Assembly: GCF_936927845.1 (NCBI RefSeq)
Contig: NZ_CAKZHV010000069.1
Coordinates: forward strand, 102,497 to 166,496
Origin: an uncultured Sphingomonas sp.
Lineage (GTDB): Bacteria; Pseudomonadota; Alphaproteobacteria; Sphingomonadales; Sphingomonadaceae
Direction of reading: 5' to 3'
DNA: 64,000 nucleotides
The notes under the pieces were generated by a model. The model saw only the letters and a list, made by a program, of their open reading frames with translations. It made no database searches and had not been told where the DNA came from. Both the position numbers and the translations under genes were made by a program. Shown piece after piece: positions 47,545 to 57,538 of the stretch; the stretch's first letter is position 1, and each line of letters starts with the position of its first letter.

Positions 47545-48807
47545 ATGCTCGACCCCGACGCCTCGACCATGCTGATCGCGCGAATGGGCGAGCGTGCGCG
47601 TCGCGCCGCCGCGAGCCTGGCCAGCACACCGGACGCGCGCCGGGCCGACGCGCTGCTGCGTGCAGCAGAGTCGCTGCGCAGCGCCCGCGATGCGATCCTC
47701 GCCGCCAATGCGATCGATGTGGCGCGCGGGCGCGCGGCCGGTTTGTCCGACGCGATGCTCGATCGGCTGCGGCTCGACCCGGCACGAGTGGATGCGATCG
47801 CCAGCGGCGTCGCCGCGGTCGCCGGCCTGACCGATCCGGTCGGGCATGTGATCGACACCGATACGCGGCCTAACGGCCTCGTGCTCAGCCGCGTTCGCGT
47901 GCCGATCGGAGTGATCGGCATCGTCTACGAGAGCCGCCCCAACGTTACTGCCGATGCCGCCGCTCTCTGCGTGCGCGCGAGCAATGCGGTGATTCTTCGC
48001 GGCGGATCGGAGGCGGTCGAGAGCAATCGTGCGATCCATACGGCAATAATCGAGGGGCTCGCCGCCGCCGGGATCCCGGCAGATGCGGTGCAGCTCGTTT
48101 CCACGACCGATCGCGCTGCAGTGGGTGCGATGCTGGCCGCCGACGGATTGATCGACCTCATTATACCGCGCGGGGGCAAGAGCCTGGTCGCGCGCGTCCG
48201 GGCCGAGGCGCGCGTGCCGGTGCTCGCGCATCTCGACGGCATCAACCACGTCTACGTCCACGCCTCCGCTGACCCCGGCATGGCGCGTGCGATCGTGCTC
48301 GACGCGAAGATGCGCCGTACCGGCATCTGCGGCGCGATGGAGACGCTGCTGATCGACCGCGACTTCGCCGATCCGGTCATGCTGGTAGAGGCATTGCAGC
48401 AGGCTGGCTGCGAGGTGCGCGGCGATCCGACGGAAGCGTCTATCGGCGAGATCGTACAACCTGCTGATCCCGCCGATTGGGATACCGAATACCTCGACGC
48501 GATCTGCTCGGTCGCCCTGGTAGACGGCGTGGACGAAGCACTCGCTCATATCGCGCGTCACGGCTCGGGCCATACCGACGCGATCGTCGCGGGCGACGAG
48601 CAGGTGGCGGAGCAGTTCCTCGCACGCTGCGACAGCGCGATCGTGCTGTGGAACGCGTCAACGCAATTCGCCGATGGGGGGGAGTTCGGTCTCGGCGCGG
48701 AGATCGGTATCGCCACCGGCCGCCTTCACGCGCGCGGGCCCGTCGCGCTGGAGGGGCTGACGACCTACAAATGGGTCGGCCGCGGGACGGGGCAGGTCCG
48801 CGGGTGA
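47545..48807 (+). CDS. proA: Glutamate-5-semialdehyde dehydrogenase (gamma-glutamyl phosphate reductase)
   Basis: ProA makes glutamate-5-semialdehyde for proline synthesis. The 420-residue enzyme shows IGVIGIVYESRPNVT, NAVILRGGSEA, the catalytic cysteine in RRTGICGAMETLL, and TYKWVGRGTGQVRG at the C-terminus. The ATG at 47545 is preferred over longer versions that extend antisense through msrB. No proB is visible. It begins the conserved run proA-nadD-rsfS-rlmH. Confidence 0.95.
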   Translation: MLDPDASTMLIARMGERARRAAASLASTPDARRADALLRAAESLRSARDAILAANAIDVARGRAAGLSDAMLDRLRLDPARVDAIASGVAAVAGLTDPVGHVIDTDTRPNGLVLSRVRVPIGVIGIVYESRPNVTADAAALCVRASNAVILRGGSEAVESNRAIHTAIIEGLAAAGIPADAVQLVSTTDRAAVGAMLAADGLIDLIIPRGGKSLVARVRAEARVPVLAHLDGINHVYVHASADPGMARAIVLDAKMRRTGICGAMETLLIDRDFADPVMLVEALQQAGCEVRGDPTEASIGEIVQPADPADWDTEYLDAICSVALVDGVDEALAHIARHGSGHTDAIVAGDEQVAEQFLARCDSAIVLWNASTQFADGGEFGLGAEIGIATGRLHARGPVALEGLTTYKWVGRGTGQVRG

Positions 48808-48826
48808 TCACCGGAAACACGCGGTC

Positions 48827-49447
48827 GTGACGCGCCGCATCGGGCTGCTCGGCGGATCGTTCAATCCCGCGCACTCAGGCCACCGTCGCATCTCGCTTGC
48901 CGCGATCGACGCGCTCGCACTCGATGAACTGTGGTGGCTCGTGTCGCCGGGCAATCCACTCAAGCCCGCGGCCGGCATGGCGCCGTTCGCCGCGCGGCTC
49001 GCCTCCGCACGCGTCATGGCACGGCGCAGCCGCATTCGCGCGAGCGACGTCGAAACGCGGTTGAGCACCCGTTACACGGTCGACACGCTTCGTTTTATCA
49101 CCCGCCGGTATCCGCGCGACCGGTTCGTCTGGATCATGGGCGCGGACAATCTGGTGCAATTCTCTGCCTGGCGGCGCTGGCGCGATATCGCGCGCACGAT
49201 GCCGATTGCGGTCGTGGCCCGCCCCGGATATGATGCACGCGCCGTCGCGGCCCCCGCGATGGCGTGGCTCAGGCGCTTCGCCCACCCGTCGCGCACGGCC
49301 AAGGACTGGACCGACTGGAGTGTGCCGGCGCTGGTGCTGCTGCGTTTCCGCCCGGACCCGACCTCCGCGACGCTCAGACGCGCCGCCGATCCGCTATGGC
49401 ACCAACGGTTCGTGCCTCCCATATCCTTACCCGAACCGGCAAACTGA
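48827..49447 (+). CDS. nadD: Nicotinate-nucleotide adenylyltransferase
   Basis: NadD adenylylates nicotinate mononucleotide in NAD synthesis. The 206-residue protein has the nucleotidyl-transferase motif LLGGSFNPAHSGH near the N-terminus, WWLVSPGNPLKP, RYTVDTLRFI and WIMGADNLVQFSAWRRW. It starts at a GTG 19 bases after proA. Confidence 0.94.
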   Translation: MTRRIGLLGGSFNPAHSGHRRISLAAIDALALDELWWLVSPGNPLKPAAGMAPFAARLASARVMARRSRIRASDVETRLSTRYTVDTLRFITRRYPRDRFVWIMGADNLVQFSAWRRWRDIARTMPIAVVARPGYDARAVAAPAMAWLRRFAHPSRTAKDWTDWSVPALVLLRFRPDPTSATLRRAADPLWHQRFVPPISLPEPAN

Positions 49448-49456
49448 GGAGCAACC

Positions 49457-49876
49457 TTGCCCGCCACCCACGTCGCGAACCGATCAACAGACCCCGACCA
49501 TGTCGAGGCGCTGCATCGGATTGTTATGCAGTCGCTCGACGACGATCAGGCCGTCGATACGATCTCCATCCCGCTCGCGGGCAAGTCCTCGATCGCGGAT
49601 TACATGGTGATCGCCTCGGGCCGCTCGACGCGTCAGGTTGCCTCGATGGCGGCCAAGCTCGCGGAGAAGGTCAAGCGCGAAACCGGGCGCTCCGCCCGCA
49701 TCGAAGGCCTGCCGACCGCCGATTGGGTGCTGATCGACGCAGGCGACGTGATCGTTCACCTGTTCCGTCCCGAAGTGCGCACCTTCTACAATCTGGAGCG
49801 GATGTGGTCGTTCGGTGATGCGCCGGCGGCGCCCGCGCAGGACGCAGCCGTTTCGCCAGTCTCGGGGAACGCCTGA
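49457..49876 (+). CDS. rsfS: Ribosomal silencing factor RsfS
   Basis: RsfS binds ribosomal protein uL14 and blocks subunit joining in poor nutrients. The 139 residues include SLDDDQAVDTISIPLAGKSSI, ADYMVIASGRSTRQVASMA, IEGLPTADWVLIDAGDVIVHL, and FRPEVRTFYNLERMW. The start is a TTG with a GAGGA site 6 bases upstream. The tail is Ala/Pro-rich beyond the usual end. Confidence 0.94.
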   Translation: MPATHVANRSTDPDHVEALHRIVMQSLDDDQAVDTISIPLAGKSSIADYMVIASGRSTRQVASMAAKLAEKVKRETGRSARIEGLPTADWVLIDAGDVIVHLFRPEVRTFYNLERMWSFGDAPAAPAQDAAVSPVSGNA

Positions 49877-49877
49877 C

Positions 49878-50300
49878 CTGCTGCTGCACATCGTCGCGAG
49901 GGGCCGGATCGGCCGCTCGCCCGAGGCCGAACTGGTCGAGCGCTACCTGAAACGGATCATTTGGCCGACACGGGTGACCGAACTGCCCGATCAGGGCGGG
50001 CGCGAGCCCGACCGGCCGCCCCACAGCCGCCGCGTACTGCTCGATGAAAAGGGCGAGATACTCGGCTCGACCGCGTTCGCACAAACGCTCGGCCGCTGGC
50101 GCGATGACGGCGTGCGGGAAGCACGATTCCTGCTCGGCGCCGCCGATGGCTTCGGCGATGCCGAGCGCGCCGAGGCTGACCTGCTCGTCTCGTTCGGGCG
50201 CGCGACCTGGCCGCACCTGCTCGCGCGCGCGATGCTGGCGGAACAATTGTTCCGCGCGACCAGCATCCTCGCCAACCACCCATACCACCGTGAAGGCTAG
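49878..50300 (+). CDS. rlmH: 23S rRNA pseudouridine-1915 N3-methyltransferase RlmH, apparent CTG start
   Basis: RlmH methylates pseudouridine 1915 in helix 69 of 23S rRNA. The SPOUT-type protein shows LLHIVARGRIGRSPEAELV, RRVLLDEKGEILGS, FLLGAADGFGD and the C-terminal ATSILANHPYHREG. The normal N-terminus (MLLHIIARG in relatives, from memory) aligns with a CTG at 49878, one base after the rsfS stop and 9 bases after GGGGA. That gives 140 residues, the usual size. No ATG, GTG or TTG lies nearby in frame; the next upstream, ATG 49818, adds 20 residues inside rsfS. Confidence 0.88.
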   Translation: MLLHIVARGRIGRSPEAELVERYLKRIIWPTRVTELPDQGGREPDRPPHSRRVLLDEKGEILGSTAFAQTLGRWRDDGVREARFLLGAADGFGDAERAEADLLVSFGRATWPHLLARAMLAEQLFRATSILANHPYHREG

Positions 50301-51435
50301 GGGCGTGCGCCGTTTCGCCTCCGCGGTCGCGGCCGTGGTCCTGAGCGGGGCGCTGCTCGGTGTCGTCGCACAGGCGACCGCCGCGCCCGAACGGGTCACC
50401 ACGGCGGCGCTTCGCACCGCGCAGGCGACCCGCGCTGCGGCGCAGCGCCGCGCCGCGCAAGCGGATCGTGCCGCCGCGGCGACGGGCAATACGATCCGCC
50501 GCGCGCGGCTGAACGAGGCGGCGCTGGAAGCGCGGGTCGAGGTTGCCGAGGCCGAGATCGCGATCGCCGGGCTGCGCGCTGCCACCACCGACAGAGAGCT
50601 CGCCAAACAGCGGCAGCAACTCGCCGCGCAGCAGGCGCCGATTGCACGGTTGCTGACCGGCTTGACCGCGCTCGCGCGTTGTCCCGCGGCGGTGGCGATC
50701 GTTCAGCCGGGCAGCCTCGACGACCTTGTCCACGTCCGCGCGGTGTTCGGCGCCTCGTTGCCGCTGGTGCGTGCACGGACCGCAGCGATCCGCGGCGAAC
50801 TGGCGCAGACGCGCGCGCTTCACGCCAGCGCGGCGGCGGCGCAGGCCGAGCTCGGCTCGGGGCGCGCACAATTGCTCGGCGCACGCCGTGCGCTCGCGAG
50901 CCTGCGCGGCGAGCCGCTCGACGCGGGTACCGCGTCGGATCGCGCGCTGGCGCTGGGGGAGCGCGCGCGCGACATCGTCGACCGGCTGCGCGGCGTCGGC
51001 GATGCGCAGGGCACGCTTGCCAGCCTGCTCGCGCTACCCGGTCCCCCGATCGCGGCCGTTGCCGCGGAGATCGCCTCCCCTTATCGCCTGCCGGTTCGTG
51101 GGCGGCTCGTCACAGGCTTCGGCGAATTGTCCGACAACGGCGTGCGCGCCCGCGGCCTGACTTTCGCGGTGGCGCCGGCCGCGCGCGTCGTCGCGCCTGC
51201 TGCAGGACGGATCGTCTTCGCGCAGCCGTTCCGTGGCTTCGGCACCGTCGTCATCATCGATCACGGGCAGGGCTGGGTCACGCTGCTGACCGGGCTCGGT
51301 CGGCTATCGGTCGCGCGCGAGCAGCGGGTCGCGGCAGGCGCGCTGATCGGCGCAGCAGGCGCGGGCGAGCCGCCGCAGGTCACCGTCGAACTGCGCCGCC
51401 GCGGCCGCCCGATTGACCTTTCGATGCTGATCTGA
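50290..51435 (+). CDS. EnvC-like murein hydrolase activator (degenerate LytM/M23 domain)
   Basis: The 381-residue exported protein begins at a GTG inside the end of rlmH and has a signal sequence (RRFASAVAAVVLSGALLGVVA). A long Ala/Arg/Glu coiled coil (residues 40-220) precedes a C-terminal M23-type domain (VTGFGELSDNGVRARGLTFAV, VVAPAAGRIVFAQPFRGFG, VVIIDHGQGWVTLLTGL). The HxxxD and HxH zinc ligands of active M23 peptidases are absent, as in EnvC. It should therefore activate amidases at the septum rather than cut peptidoglycan. The next gene, ctpA, is its usual neighbour. Confidence 0.88.
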   Translation: MKARGVRRFASAVAAVVLSGALLGVVAQATAAPERVTTAALRTAQATRAAAQRRAAQADRAAAATGNTIRRARLNEAALEARVEVAEAEIAIAGLRAATTDRELAKQRQQLAAQQAPIARLLTGLTALARCPAAVAIVQPGSLDDLVHVRAVFGASLPLVRARTAAIRGELAQTRALHASAAAAQAELGSGRAQLLGARRALASLRGEPLDAGTASDRALALGERARDIVDRLRGVGDAQGTLASLLALPGPPIAAVAAEIASPYRLPVRGRLVTGFGELSDNGVRARGLTFAVAPAARVVAPAAGRIVFAQPFRGFGTVVIIDHGQGWVTLLTGLGRLSVAREQRVAAGALIGAAGAGEPPQVTVELRRRGRPIDLSMLI

Positions 51436-51550
51436 CGCAGCGACGTGCGTCCGCCCGCTCAGCCGCGGTTCAGCCCCGTGCTGCTTTGATACGGCTCGGT
51501 TTTCCGCTACACGACGAGCCCATCGCCCTCGAGGATCAAGCGCCCACCGC

Positions 51551-52936
51551 ATGAAGTCGAAATTGCTCCAGGCCACTGCCCTCGTCGCCACGGTTGCGCT
51601 CGTGCCCGTCGCCACTGGCGCGATGGCCGCCGCCGACACCAGCACCTACCGCGAACTCGACAAGTTCCTCGACGTCTACAACCGCGTAAAGGCCGATTAC
51701 GTCGACAAGGTAACGGACGAGCAGTTGGTGAAGGGCGCCATCGACGGGATGCTCGCCGCGCTCGACCCGCATTCCAGCTACGTCGACGCGTCCGACTTCG
51801 ACAATCTGCGCATCATGACCGAAGGCAATTACGGCGGCCTGGGGCTTACCGTCTCGATGGAGGACGGTGCGGTCAAGGTCGTCGCCCCGCAGGAAGATAC
51901 GCCCGCGGGCCGCGCGGGCATCAAGTCGGGCGATTACATCACCCACATCAACGGCAAGCTGATCTACGGCGGCACGCTCGACGAGGCGACCTCGCAGATG
52001 CGTGGGAAGCCCGGATCGAAGGTCATGCTGACGCTGATCCGTCCGGGTCGCGACAAGCCGATCGACGTGACCTTGGTGCGCGAGGTGATCGTCCAGCGCC
52101 CGGTCAAATGGGAGGTGAAGGGCAACGTCGGCTACATCAACATAAATACCTTCTCCGAGAACACCGGCGCCGACACGCGTGCCGCGATCATGGCGATCGA
52201 CAAGGCGCTCGGTCACAAGCCGCTTGGCTATGTCGTCGACCTGCGCGAGAACGGCGGCGGTCTACTGACGCAGGCGATTGCGGTCAGCGACGCGTTCCTC
52301 GACCACGGCGAGATCGTCTCGCAGCGCGGCCGCGACAAGGCGGATATCGAGCGCTATTTCGCGAAACCCGGCGACGACGCCACCGGGCTGCCGATCGTTG
52401 TGCTGACCGACTCGGGTACTGCTTCCGCCAGCGAGATCGTCGCGGGCGCGCTGCAGGATCACCACCGCGCGCTGATCATGGGCGAGAAGACGTTTGGCAA
52501 GGGATCGGTGCAGACGCTGCTGCCGCTCGGGCCCCGCACCGCGCTGCGCCTCACCACCGCACGCTATTTCACGCCCTCGGGGCGGAGCGTGCAGGAAGGC
52601 GGGATCGAGCCCGACATCCGCGTGCCGCAGCTGTCCGATCCCGATTACAAGACCCGCCCCGTCTTCCGCGAGGCCGATCTGCGCCGGCATCTGATCAACG
52701 AGATCAAGTCGCCCGACAATGCGGTGCTGGAGGAGGATACCAAGGACGATCCGCGTTTCACCGCGACGCCGGCGAGCCTCGAAAAGCAGGGGATCAAGGA
52801 TTTCCAGCTCTGGTACGCGCTGAAGACGGTCGCGCGGCTGGGAGGTGCGACGCAGGTGGCGGCCGTCACCAGTGCAATGGCGAAGCCCACGGTCGACGCA
52901 ACGCCGACGCGCGCGCCCGGAACGCCGCGTAAGTGA
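51551..52936 (+). CDS. ctpA: S41-family carboxyl-terminal processing protease
   Basis: This is an exported serine protease that trims or degrades envelope proteins. The 461-residue precursor has a signal peptide (MKSKLLQATALVATVALVP through GAMAA), a PDZ domain at about residues 95-180 (GLGLTVSMEDGAVKVV, GIKSGDYITHINGK) and the S41 core. Ser292 in SGTASASEIVAGAL and Lys317 in KTFGKGSVQ are 25 residues apart, as in E. coli Prc. The stop overlaps dsbB by 4 bases (GTGA). Confidence 0.94.
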   Translation: MKSKLLQATALVATVALVPVATGAMAAADTSTYRELDKFLDVYNRVKADYVDKVTDEQLVKGAIDGMLAALDPHSSYVDASDFDNLRIMTEGNYGGLGLTVSMEDGAVKVVAPQEDTPAGRAGIKSGDYITHINGKLIYGGTLDEATSQMRGKPGSKVMLTLIRPGRDKPIDVTLVREVIVQRPVKWEVKGNVGYININTFSENTGADTRAAIMAIDKALGHKPLGYVVDLRENGGGLLTQAIAVSDAFLDHGEIVSQRGRDKADIERYFAKPGDDATGLPIVVLTDSGTASASEIVAGALQDHHRALIMGEKTFGKGSVQTLLPLGPRTALRLTTARYFTPSGRSVQEGGIEPDIRVPQLSDPDYKTRPVFREADLRRHLINEIKSPDNAVLEEDTKDDPRFTATPASLEKQGIKDFQLWYALKTVARLGGATQVAAVTSAMAKPTVDATPTRAPGTPRK

Positions 52937-53427
52937 CGCCGGTCCTGAACGCCTCGCAACGCCGCGCCCGCGCGCTCGCTTTTCTCGTGCCCGCCGCGCT
53001 GCTGGCAGGGGCGTGGGCGTTCCAGCTGATCGGCCATCTTTATCCGTGCGAAATGTGCCATTGGCAGCGCTGGCCGCATTACGGTGCGCTCGTGCTTGCC
53101 GCGCTGTCGTTCGTCGCGGGTGGCGCGCGCACCAAGGCGACCTTGGTCGCGGGTGCCGCCGCGCTGATCGCGGTATCGGGGCTGATCGGCGTCTTCCACG
53201 CCGGCGTCGAATATCACTGGTGGCAGGGTATCACCGCCTGCACCATGACGATCAGCGGCGCTGGCCGTTCGACCGACGCGATGTTGAAGGATCTGCTCGC
53301 CGCCCCCATCGTACGGTGTGACGCTGCACAGTGGACGCTGTTCGGCGTCTCGCTGGCGGGATGGAACGCCGCGGCGTCGCTCATCGGAGCGACGGTGATC
53401 GGATGGCTGCTGAGGAGGCGTGCATGA
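52933..53427 (+). CDS. dsbB: Disulfide bond formation protein B
   Basis: DsbB re-oxidises DsbA and passes electrons to quinone in the inner membrane. The 164 residues make four membrane helices with the first redox pair CEMC (YPCEMCHWQRWPH) and the second pair in ITACTMTISG and IVRCDAAQW. The start GTG overlaps ctpA and the stop overlaps coq7 (ATGA). A quinone-dependent oxidase gene coupled to a quinone biosynthesis gene is fitting. Confidence 0.92.
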   Translation: MTPVLNASQRRARALAFLVPAALLAGAWAFQLIGHLYPCEMCHWQRWPHYGALVLAALSFVAGGARTKATLVAGAAALIAVSGLIGVFHAGVEYHWWQGITACTMTISGAGRSTDAMLKDLLAAPIVRCDAAQWTLFGVSLAGWNAAASLIGATVIGWLLRRRA

Positions 53428-53957
53428 CGTGGAAACCAGGGGACCGCCCGGCCAAGACCGACTCGATGATCCGCGTCGATCAGGCGGGCGAGTTCGGCGC
53501 CACGCGCATCTACGCCGGCCAGCTCGCCGTCATGGGGCACCGCACCGCGATCGCGCGCGAGATCGCGGGCATGGCGCTGCAGGAGGAGAAGCATCGCGCC
53601 TTCTTCGACCGCATGATCGCCGAACGCGGCGTGCGCCCGACCTTGCTCGCGCCATTCTGGGACGCGGCGGGCTTTGCGCTCGGCGCGGTCACCGCCGCGA
53701 TCGGACCCAACGCCGCGATGGCCTGCACTGCCGTGGTCGAAACCGAGATCGACAAGCATTACGAGGATCAGCTGACCGAACTCGGCGACAGCGATCCCGA
53801 GCTGTCCGATGCGATCCGCGAGTTCCAGGCCGAGGAGCTCGAACACCGCGACACCGCGCTCGCGCACGGTGCAGAGCAGGCGTTCGGTTACCCGATCATG
53901 TCCGCCGCGATCCGGCTCGGCTGCCGCGTCGCGATCGCCGCGGCCAAGCGTATCTGA
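53424..53957 (+). CDS. coq7: Demethoxyubiquinone hydroxylase family protein (Coq7)
   Basis: Coq7 is a di-iron monooxygenase that adds the C6 hydroxyl in ubiquinone synthesis. The 177 residues contain the four-helix di-iron ligands: E in AGEFGATRIYAGQL, EExxH in ALQEEKHRAFF, E in VVETEIDKHY and ExxH in AEELEHRDTA. It has a very strong GAGGAGG ribosome-binding site 6 bases before the ATG. Shorter than E. coli-type UbiF, it belongs to the non-flavin class, which pairs well with the Coq4 gene at 23.6 kb. Confidence 0.94.
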   Translation: MTWKPGDRPAKTDSMIRVDQAGEFGATRIYAGQLAVMGHRTAIAREIAGMALQEEKHRAFFDRMIAERGVRPTLLAPFWDAAGFALGAVTAAIGPNAAMACTAVVETEIDKHYEDQLTELGDSDPELSDAIREFQAEELEHRDTALAHGAEQAFGYPIMSAAIRLGCRVAIAAAKRI

Positions 53958-53966
53958 GGAAGGCAC

Positions 53967-54419
53967 ATGCGTTCGTTGATTGGTCTGCTCGCGGTGGCGC
54001 TGCCCACAATGGCCTCGGGGCAGGGGCTCGGTCCGCCGTCGCCATCACAGCCGCGCGTTGCCAAGGTAATTGCGGCGGAGGGCGTGTCGAAGAGCGCGCC
54101 CGTCAACGGCGTGCTCGTCCTCTACGGTAACGAGCGCTGCCCGACGAACAGCAACAACGAGGAAGTCGTCGTCTGCGTCCGCCGCCCCGCCGCGGAGCAG
54201 TTCCGCATTCCAAAGGAACTCCGCAATTTCGAGGTCACACCCGAGAATGCGAGCTGGGCGGTCAAGGAACAGGCCAACCGCACCGTCGGCAACACGGGCG
54301 TCGGCACCTGCTCAGCGGTTGGCGCGGCGGGTGCCACCGGGTGCAACGTGCAGGACCTGTCGGCGTGGAAGCGCGAACGGCAGGCGGCGAAGAAGGCGGA
54401 AACGCCAGATCTGCCCTGA
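53967..54419 (+). CDS. Secreted protein of unknown function
   Basis: The 150-residue product has a signal peptide (MRSLIGLLAVALPTMASGQG). The mature part holds four cysteines (ERCPTNSNNEEVVVCVR, VGTCSAVGAAGATGCNV), which could form two disulfides, and ends in a charged Lys/Arg tail. It follows coq7 by 9 bases with a GAGGAAGG site. Sitting behind dsbB-coq7, it may be a disulfide-containing envelope protein. I do not recognise the family beyond sphingomonad hypothetical proteins. Confidence 0.75.
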   Translation: MRSLIGLLAVALPTMASGQGLGPPSPSQPRVAKVIAAEGVSKSAPVNGVLVLYGNERCPTNSNNEEVVVCVRRPAAEQFRIPKELRNFEVTPENASWAVKEQANRTVGNTGVGTCSAVGAAGATGCNVQDLSAWKRERQAAKKAETPDLP

Positions 54420-54444
54420 CGTAGCTGGGCGCGCGCGCGTCCGC

Positions 54445-55077
54445 TCAGCCGTGTTTCCTGAGCCCGCGGACGCGGTGCCAGATGTAGAAAGCGATCGCCG
54501 CGACCAGCACTACGCCGATCACCGCGTCGGCGCGGTGAAAGAACGCCTTTAACCGCGGATCGCTGTTCCACTGGTCGCCCAGCTTCATGCCGATCCAGGC
54601 GAGCAGCAGGCAGAACGGCCACGACCCGATAAACGTGTAGATGTGAAACGGGATCAGCTTCATCCGCGCGACGCCCGCAGGAAAAGCGATGAAGGTGCGG
54701 ATCACCGGTAGCATCCGCCCGATCAGGATCGCGAACGGCCCCCATTTGTTGAAGAAGCGATCGGATAGGTCCAACTCGCCCGGTCCGATCAGCACGTAGC
54801 GCCCGAACTTCTCGGCCAGCGGTCGCCCGCCACGCCGGCCGATCTCATACGCCACGATCGACCCCAGATTGCACCCGATCGCGCCCGCGGTCGCGGCGGC
54901 GAACAGCTCGAACCGTCCGGTCGACACCAGGTAACCCGCGAACGGCATGATGATCTCGGACGGCAGCGGAATGCACGCGCTCTCGATCGCCATCAGCAGC
55001 ACGATCCCCCAATATCCCATGCCGGAGATGACGGCGATGGCGAATGCCGCGAGCGTTGCCAGGATCTTCTCGACCAT
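54445..55077 (-). CDS. DedA-family membrane protein
   Basis: The 210-residue protein fits the DedA/VTT family, implicated in polyprenyl-phosphate or phospholipid recycling and membrane homeostasis. Visible features are PSEIIMPFAGYLVS, the helical hairpin AATAGAIGCNLGSIVAYEIGR, RGGRPLAEKFGRY, and FFNKWGPFAILIGRMLPVIRT followed by FIAFPAGVARM. It is divergent from the aldo/keto reductase gene. Confidence 0.9.
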   Translation of the reverse strand: MVEKILATLAAFAIAVISGMGYWGIVLLMAIESACIPLPSEIIMPFAGYLVSTGRFELFAAATAGAIGCNLGSIVAYEIGRRGGRPLAEKFGRYVLIGPGELDLSDRFFNKWGPFAILIGRMLPVIRTFIAFPAGVARMKLIPFHIYTFIGSWPFCLLLAWIGMKLGDQWNSDPRLKAFFHRADAVIGVVLVAAIAFYIWHRVRGLRKHG

Positions 55078-55156
55078 ATGCGCGCGCTTGCGCGAAACCG
55101 CGGGCCTTGGGAAGTCGCTTTCGGAACCGCGGCCGACAGCAACGGTTCGTCACGCC

Positions 55157-55951
55157 ATGACTGATCTTACCCTGAACGACGGCCGCACCATCCCGCAACT
55201 CGGCCTCGGCACCTACCAGGTTCCCGACGCGCAGGTCGCGACCATCGTCCGCGCGGGGCTCGACGCCGGCTTCCGCCTGATTGACACGGCCGCGATCTAC
55301 CATAACGAGCGCGGCGTGGGGGAGGGCCTCGGCCACGACGACGCGTTCATCACCACTAAACTGTGGAACGACCGTCACACCGACGCTGCCGCCGCGCTCG
55401 ACGAGAGCCTGGCATTGCTCGGGCGCGACGCGGTCGACCTCTATCTGATCCACTGGCCGCACCCGTCGGCGGACGATTACGTCGACGCGTGGCGTGCGCT
55501 GGTGGACCTGCGCGAGGCGGGCAAGGCGCGCTCGATCGGCGTGTCGAACTTCATGCCCGAGCATCTGAACCGCATTATCGAGGCGACCGGCGTCACCCCC
55601 GCGGTCAACCAGATCGAGCTCCATCCGACATTCCAGCAGCGCGACTGCGTCGCCTTCAACGCCGATCAAGGCATCGTAACGCAGAGCTGGAGTCCGCTTG
55701 GGCAGGGCGAGACGCTGAAGGACCAGCGCATCACGGCGATCGCTGACCGGCTGGGCGCGACCCCCGCGCAGGTCATCATCGCCTGGCACCTGGCGAAAGG
55801 CTATTCGGTCATCCCAAAGACCGGCAACGTCGACCGGCTCGCCAGCAATTTCGCCGCAAATGGAGTGACGCTGTCGAGCGACGACGTGTCCGCGATCGAC
55901 GCGATGGACGACGCGAACGGGCGCATGGGACCAGACCCGGCTACGTTCTGA
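55157..55951 (+). CDS. Aldo/keto reductase
   Basis: The 264-residue NADPH-dependent reductase shows the catalytic tetrad regions: D in LIDTAAIYHNE, Tyr in AIYHNE, Lys in TTKLWND and His in YLIHWPHP. The cofactor-binding VIPKTGNVDRLASN follows. The size and motifs match the 2,5-diketo-gluconate reductase-like branch, but the substrate is open. Starts at the ATG of MTDLTLNDGRTIP. Confidence 0.92.
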   Translation: MTDLTLNDGRTIPQLGLGTYQVPDAQVATIVRAGLDAGFRLIDTAAIYHNERGVGEGLGHDDAFITTKLWNDRHTDAAAALDESLALLGRDAVDLYLIHWPHPSADDYVDAWRALVDLREAGKARSIGVSNFMPEHLNRIIEATGVTPAVNQIELHPTFQQRDCVAFNADQGIVTQSWSPLGQGETLKDQRITAIADRLGATPAQVIIAWHLAKGYSVIPKTGNVDRLASNFAANGVTLSSDDVSAIDAMDDANGRMGPDPATF

Positions 55952-55986
55952 GCTCCGGCAATGTCGCGGCAGCTTCACCCACGCTC

Positions 55987-56007
55987 GTCATCCCGGCCTT
56001 TAGCCGG
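55987..56007. repeat. Partial copy of the dispersed gtcatcccgg repeat with a hairpin
   Basis: gtcatcccgg is followed by a ccggc-cttta-gccgg hairpin. It lies between the converging aldo/keto reductase and UdgX genes and could double as a bidirectional terminator. Confidence 0.45.
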
Positions 56008-56047
56008 AGCCCGGTTCTTACCCGAAAGCCAAGAGGCAGGCACGCCG

Positions 56048-57451
<1,404 letters not shown>

Positions 57452-57538
57452 CAGCAGGACAACCGGCGAACGACTATTCGGGTTGCGCTGGACACGTGGA
57501 TCAATGCGTGTATCAAAGAAGTAACACACCATGGGAGC

